Assembly: GCA_000349905.1 (NCBI GenBank) | Contig: KB722739.1 | Location: forward strand, 1,486,809 to 1,550,808 | Reading direction: 5' to 3' | DNA length: 64,000 nt | Source of the DNA: Volvariella volvacea V23 | Lineage: Eukaryota > Basidiomycota > Agaricomycetes > Agaricales > Pluteaceae | In this document: positions 63,401 to 64,000 of the stretch, one piece after another | Position numbering within the stretch: position 1 is the stretch's first letter | How the letters are laid out: every line of letters starts with the position of its first letter | Program-made: the position numbers and the translations under genes | Notes under the pieces: model-generated | The model's database searches: none | What the model was told of the DNA's origin: nothing | The model's input: the letters and a program-made list of their open reading frames with translations, nothing else

Positions 63401-63719
63401 CACTGGGTTCAAGTCGAGTGTTGGCGTTGGATTGAGACCTCAGATGACAGGAAGCGTGGCCAATCCTTTCCGAGCGTCGATGGCAGGACAGGGAGCAGGA
63501 ACAGCAAGTGCGTTTGGATTGAGTGCGTTTGGGCAACAGGCACCACCCGTACCACCCTTACCAAATGCCTTTACTGGTGTGAGCGGCGGAAACTTTGGTA
63601 CCGGTCCTGGGAACGCATTTGGAGCATCAACAGGACAAAATCTGTTTGGTGCTCTGAATGCTGGGAACTCTACTGGGAGTCACAATCAGCAGCAGCCCCC
63701 TCAAGCATCTTTGATTTAA
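60428..63719 (+). CDS. YAP1801: AP180/CALM-type clathrin assembly protein with NPF and LxxQxTG tail
   Basis: Endocytic adaptor binding PIP2, clathrin and EH-domain proteins. The ANTH domain starts MSSFDKVVKLACKPKAAPPK AK region, then IIAATWSDDGAVHDVCKALS, VVFKALIVLHTMIRNGSTD, NYAIYLDSRIRAYSELKHD, LLRETKVVHRMIDALVECRF, LRMLVKDLLILFQAGNEGVI and AIYRRFCKQTEKVVEYLGVA. The first Lys cluster (VVKLACKPK) is the PIP2 site. The last 560 residues are Gln/Pro/Thr/Ser-rich, with six NPF motifs (EH binding) and many xxQxTG motifs (LPAQATGM, LSSQPTGV, LKPQATGF, LNSQPTGF, LRPQMTGS), the Ark1/Prk1 phosphorylation consensus. About seven introns are inferred, all in the ANTH half. The C-terminus is NQQQPPQASLI. 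It ends about 280 bp before the window edge. Confidence 0.93.
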
Positions 63720-64000
63720 TGAACCGCGGGATTGCAAATACTAAGTGGCAAGATTAGTGCAACCATGAGTTTGGTCAACCTTCCTTTATTTTTCGATTTT
63801 TCATTTATCCTTCTGCTTCGTTAGCTTGGATCCCCTGTTTCCCTCATACACGTTCGTTCGTGAAGATATCCCACTCGTTATTCCCTTTCCACTCCTTTAG
63901 TTCCCTCCGCTTGGCTCTTCTCTTTTCTTGCTCTATGCGTTACTATAGTACTTCACGGAGACGCATCGACACTGGTGCAAATATACGACTCTACCTAGGA

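Overview
This window is nuclear DNA of a filamentous basidiomycete, most likely an Agaricomycete. About 33 protein genes lie on both strands, split by many introns of roughly 45-60 nt. Several proteins have basidiomycete architectures: a Ste50/Ubc2 adaptor carrying SAM, RA and two SH3 domains, a subfamily-C GH45 endoglucanase, an AA9 LPMO and a Kei1 subunit. I found no rRNA, tRNA, transposon, CRISPR array or virus-like sequence. All CDS spans run from start codon to stop codon and include introns; exon joins were inferred by eye from GT..AG signals and frame continuity.

Layout. 0-13.8 kb: 3' end of a membrane protein (Vma12-like), Nudix CoA pyrophosphatase, BRAP2/Etp1 ubiquitin ligase, a large disordered probable trafficking adaptor, Ste50/Ubc2, a DNAJB6-like J protein and Ipi3. 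14.4-20 kb: a secreted AA9 LPMO, a TMEM14 protein and two tandem PQ-loop membrane proteins. 20-25.2 kb: Kei1, 4EHP-type eIF4E, MsrB, tropomyosin and a short tropomyosin-like coiled-coil gene. 25.4-34.5 kb: DUF2408 protein, CLC chloride channel, Med4, dual-specificity phosphatase and DHHC palmitoyltransferase. 34.5-45.6 kb: GH45 endoglucanase, complex I 21-kDa subunit, Nup153-like nucleoporin, CDK7, a J protein, OHCU decarboxylase and a Gfo/Idh/MocA oxidoreductase. 45.6-64 kb: GH47 mannosidase 1, Erv1, ZIP zinc transporter, ZNHIT2, DBP9 helicase, glycerol kinase, GH47 mannosidase 2 and an AP180 clathrin adaptor.

Most genes are single-copy housekeeping genes with no operon-like logic. The organisation is compact: several divergent pairs share very short promoters (about 60 bp for CLC/Med4 and 71 bp for ZNHIT2/DBP9), and several convergent pairs end within 30-110 bp of each other. 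The accessory content is the AA9 LPMO and the GH45 endoglucanase (plant cell wall attack), the tandem PQ-loop pair and the two GH47 paralogues.

I do not see a convincing new multi-gene system. The best leads are: the PQ-loop tandem, whose upstream copy has lost a canonical splice donor and one PQ proline; a threefold motif in the uncharacterised DUF2408 protein; the tropomyosin/short coiled-coil pair; a CLC channel with a non-canonical selectivity-filter motif; a GC-AG intron in a J-protein gene; and an array of Prk1-type LxxQxTG sites in the AP180 tail.
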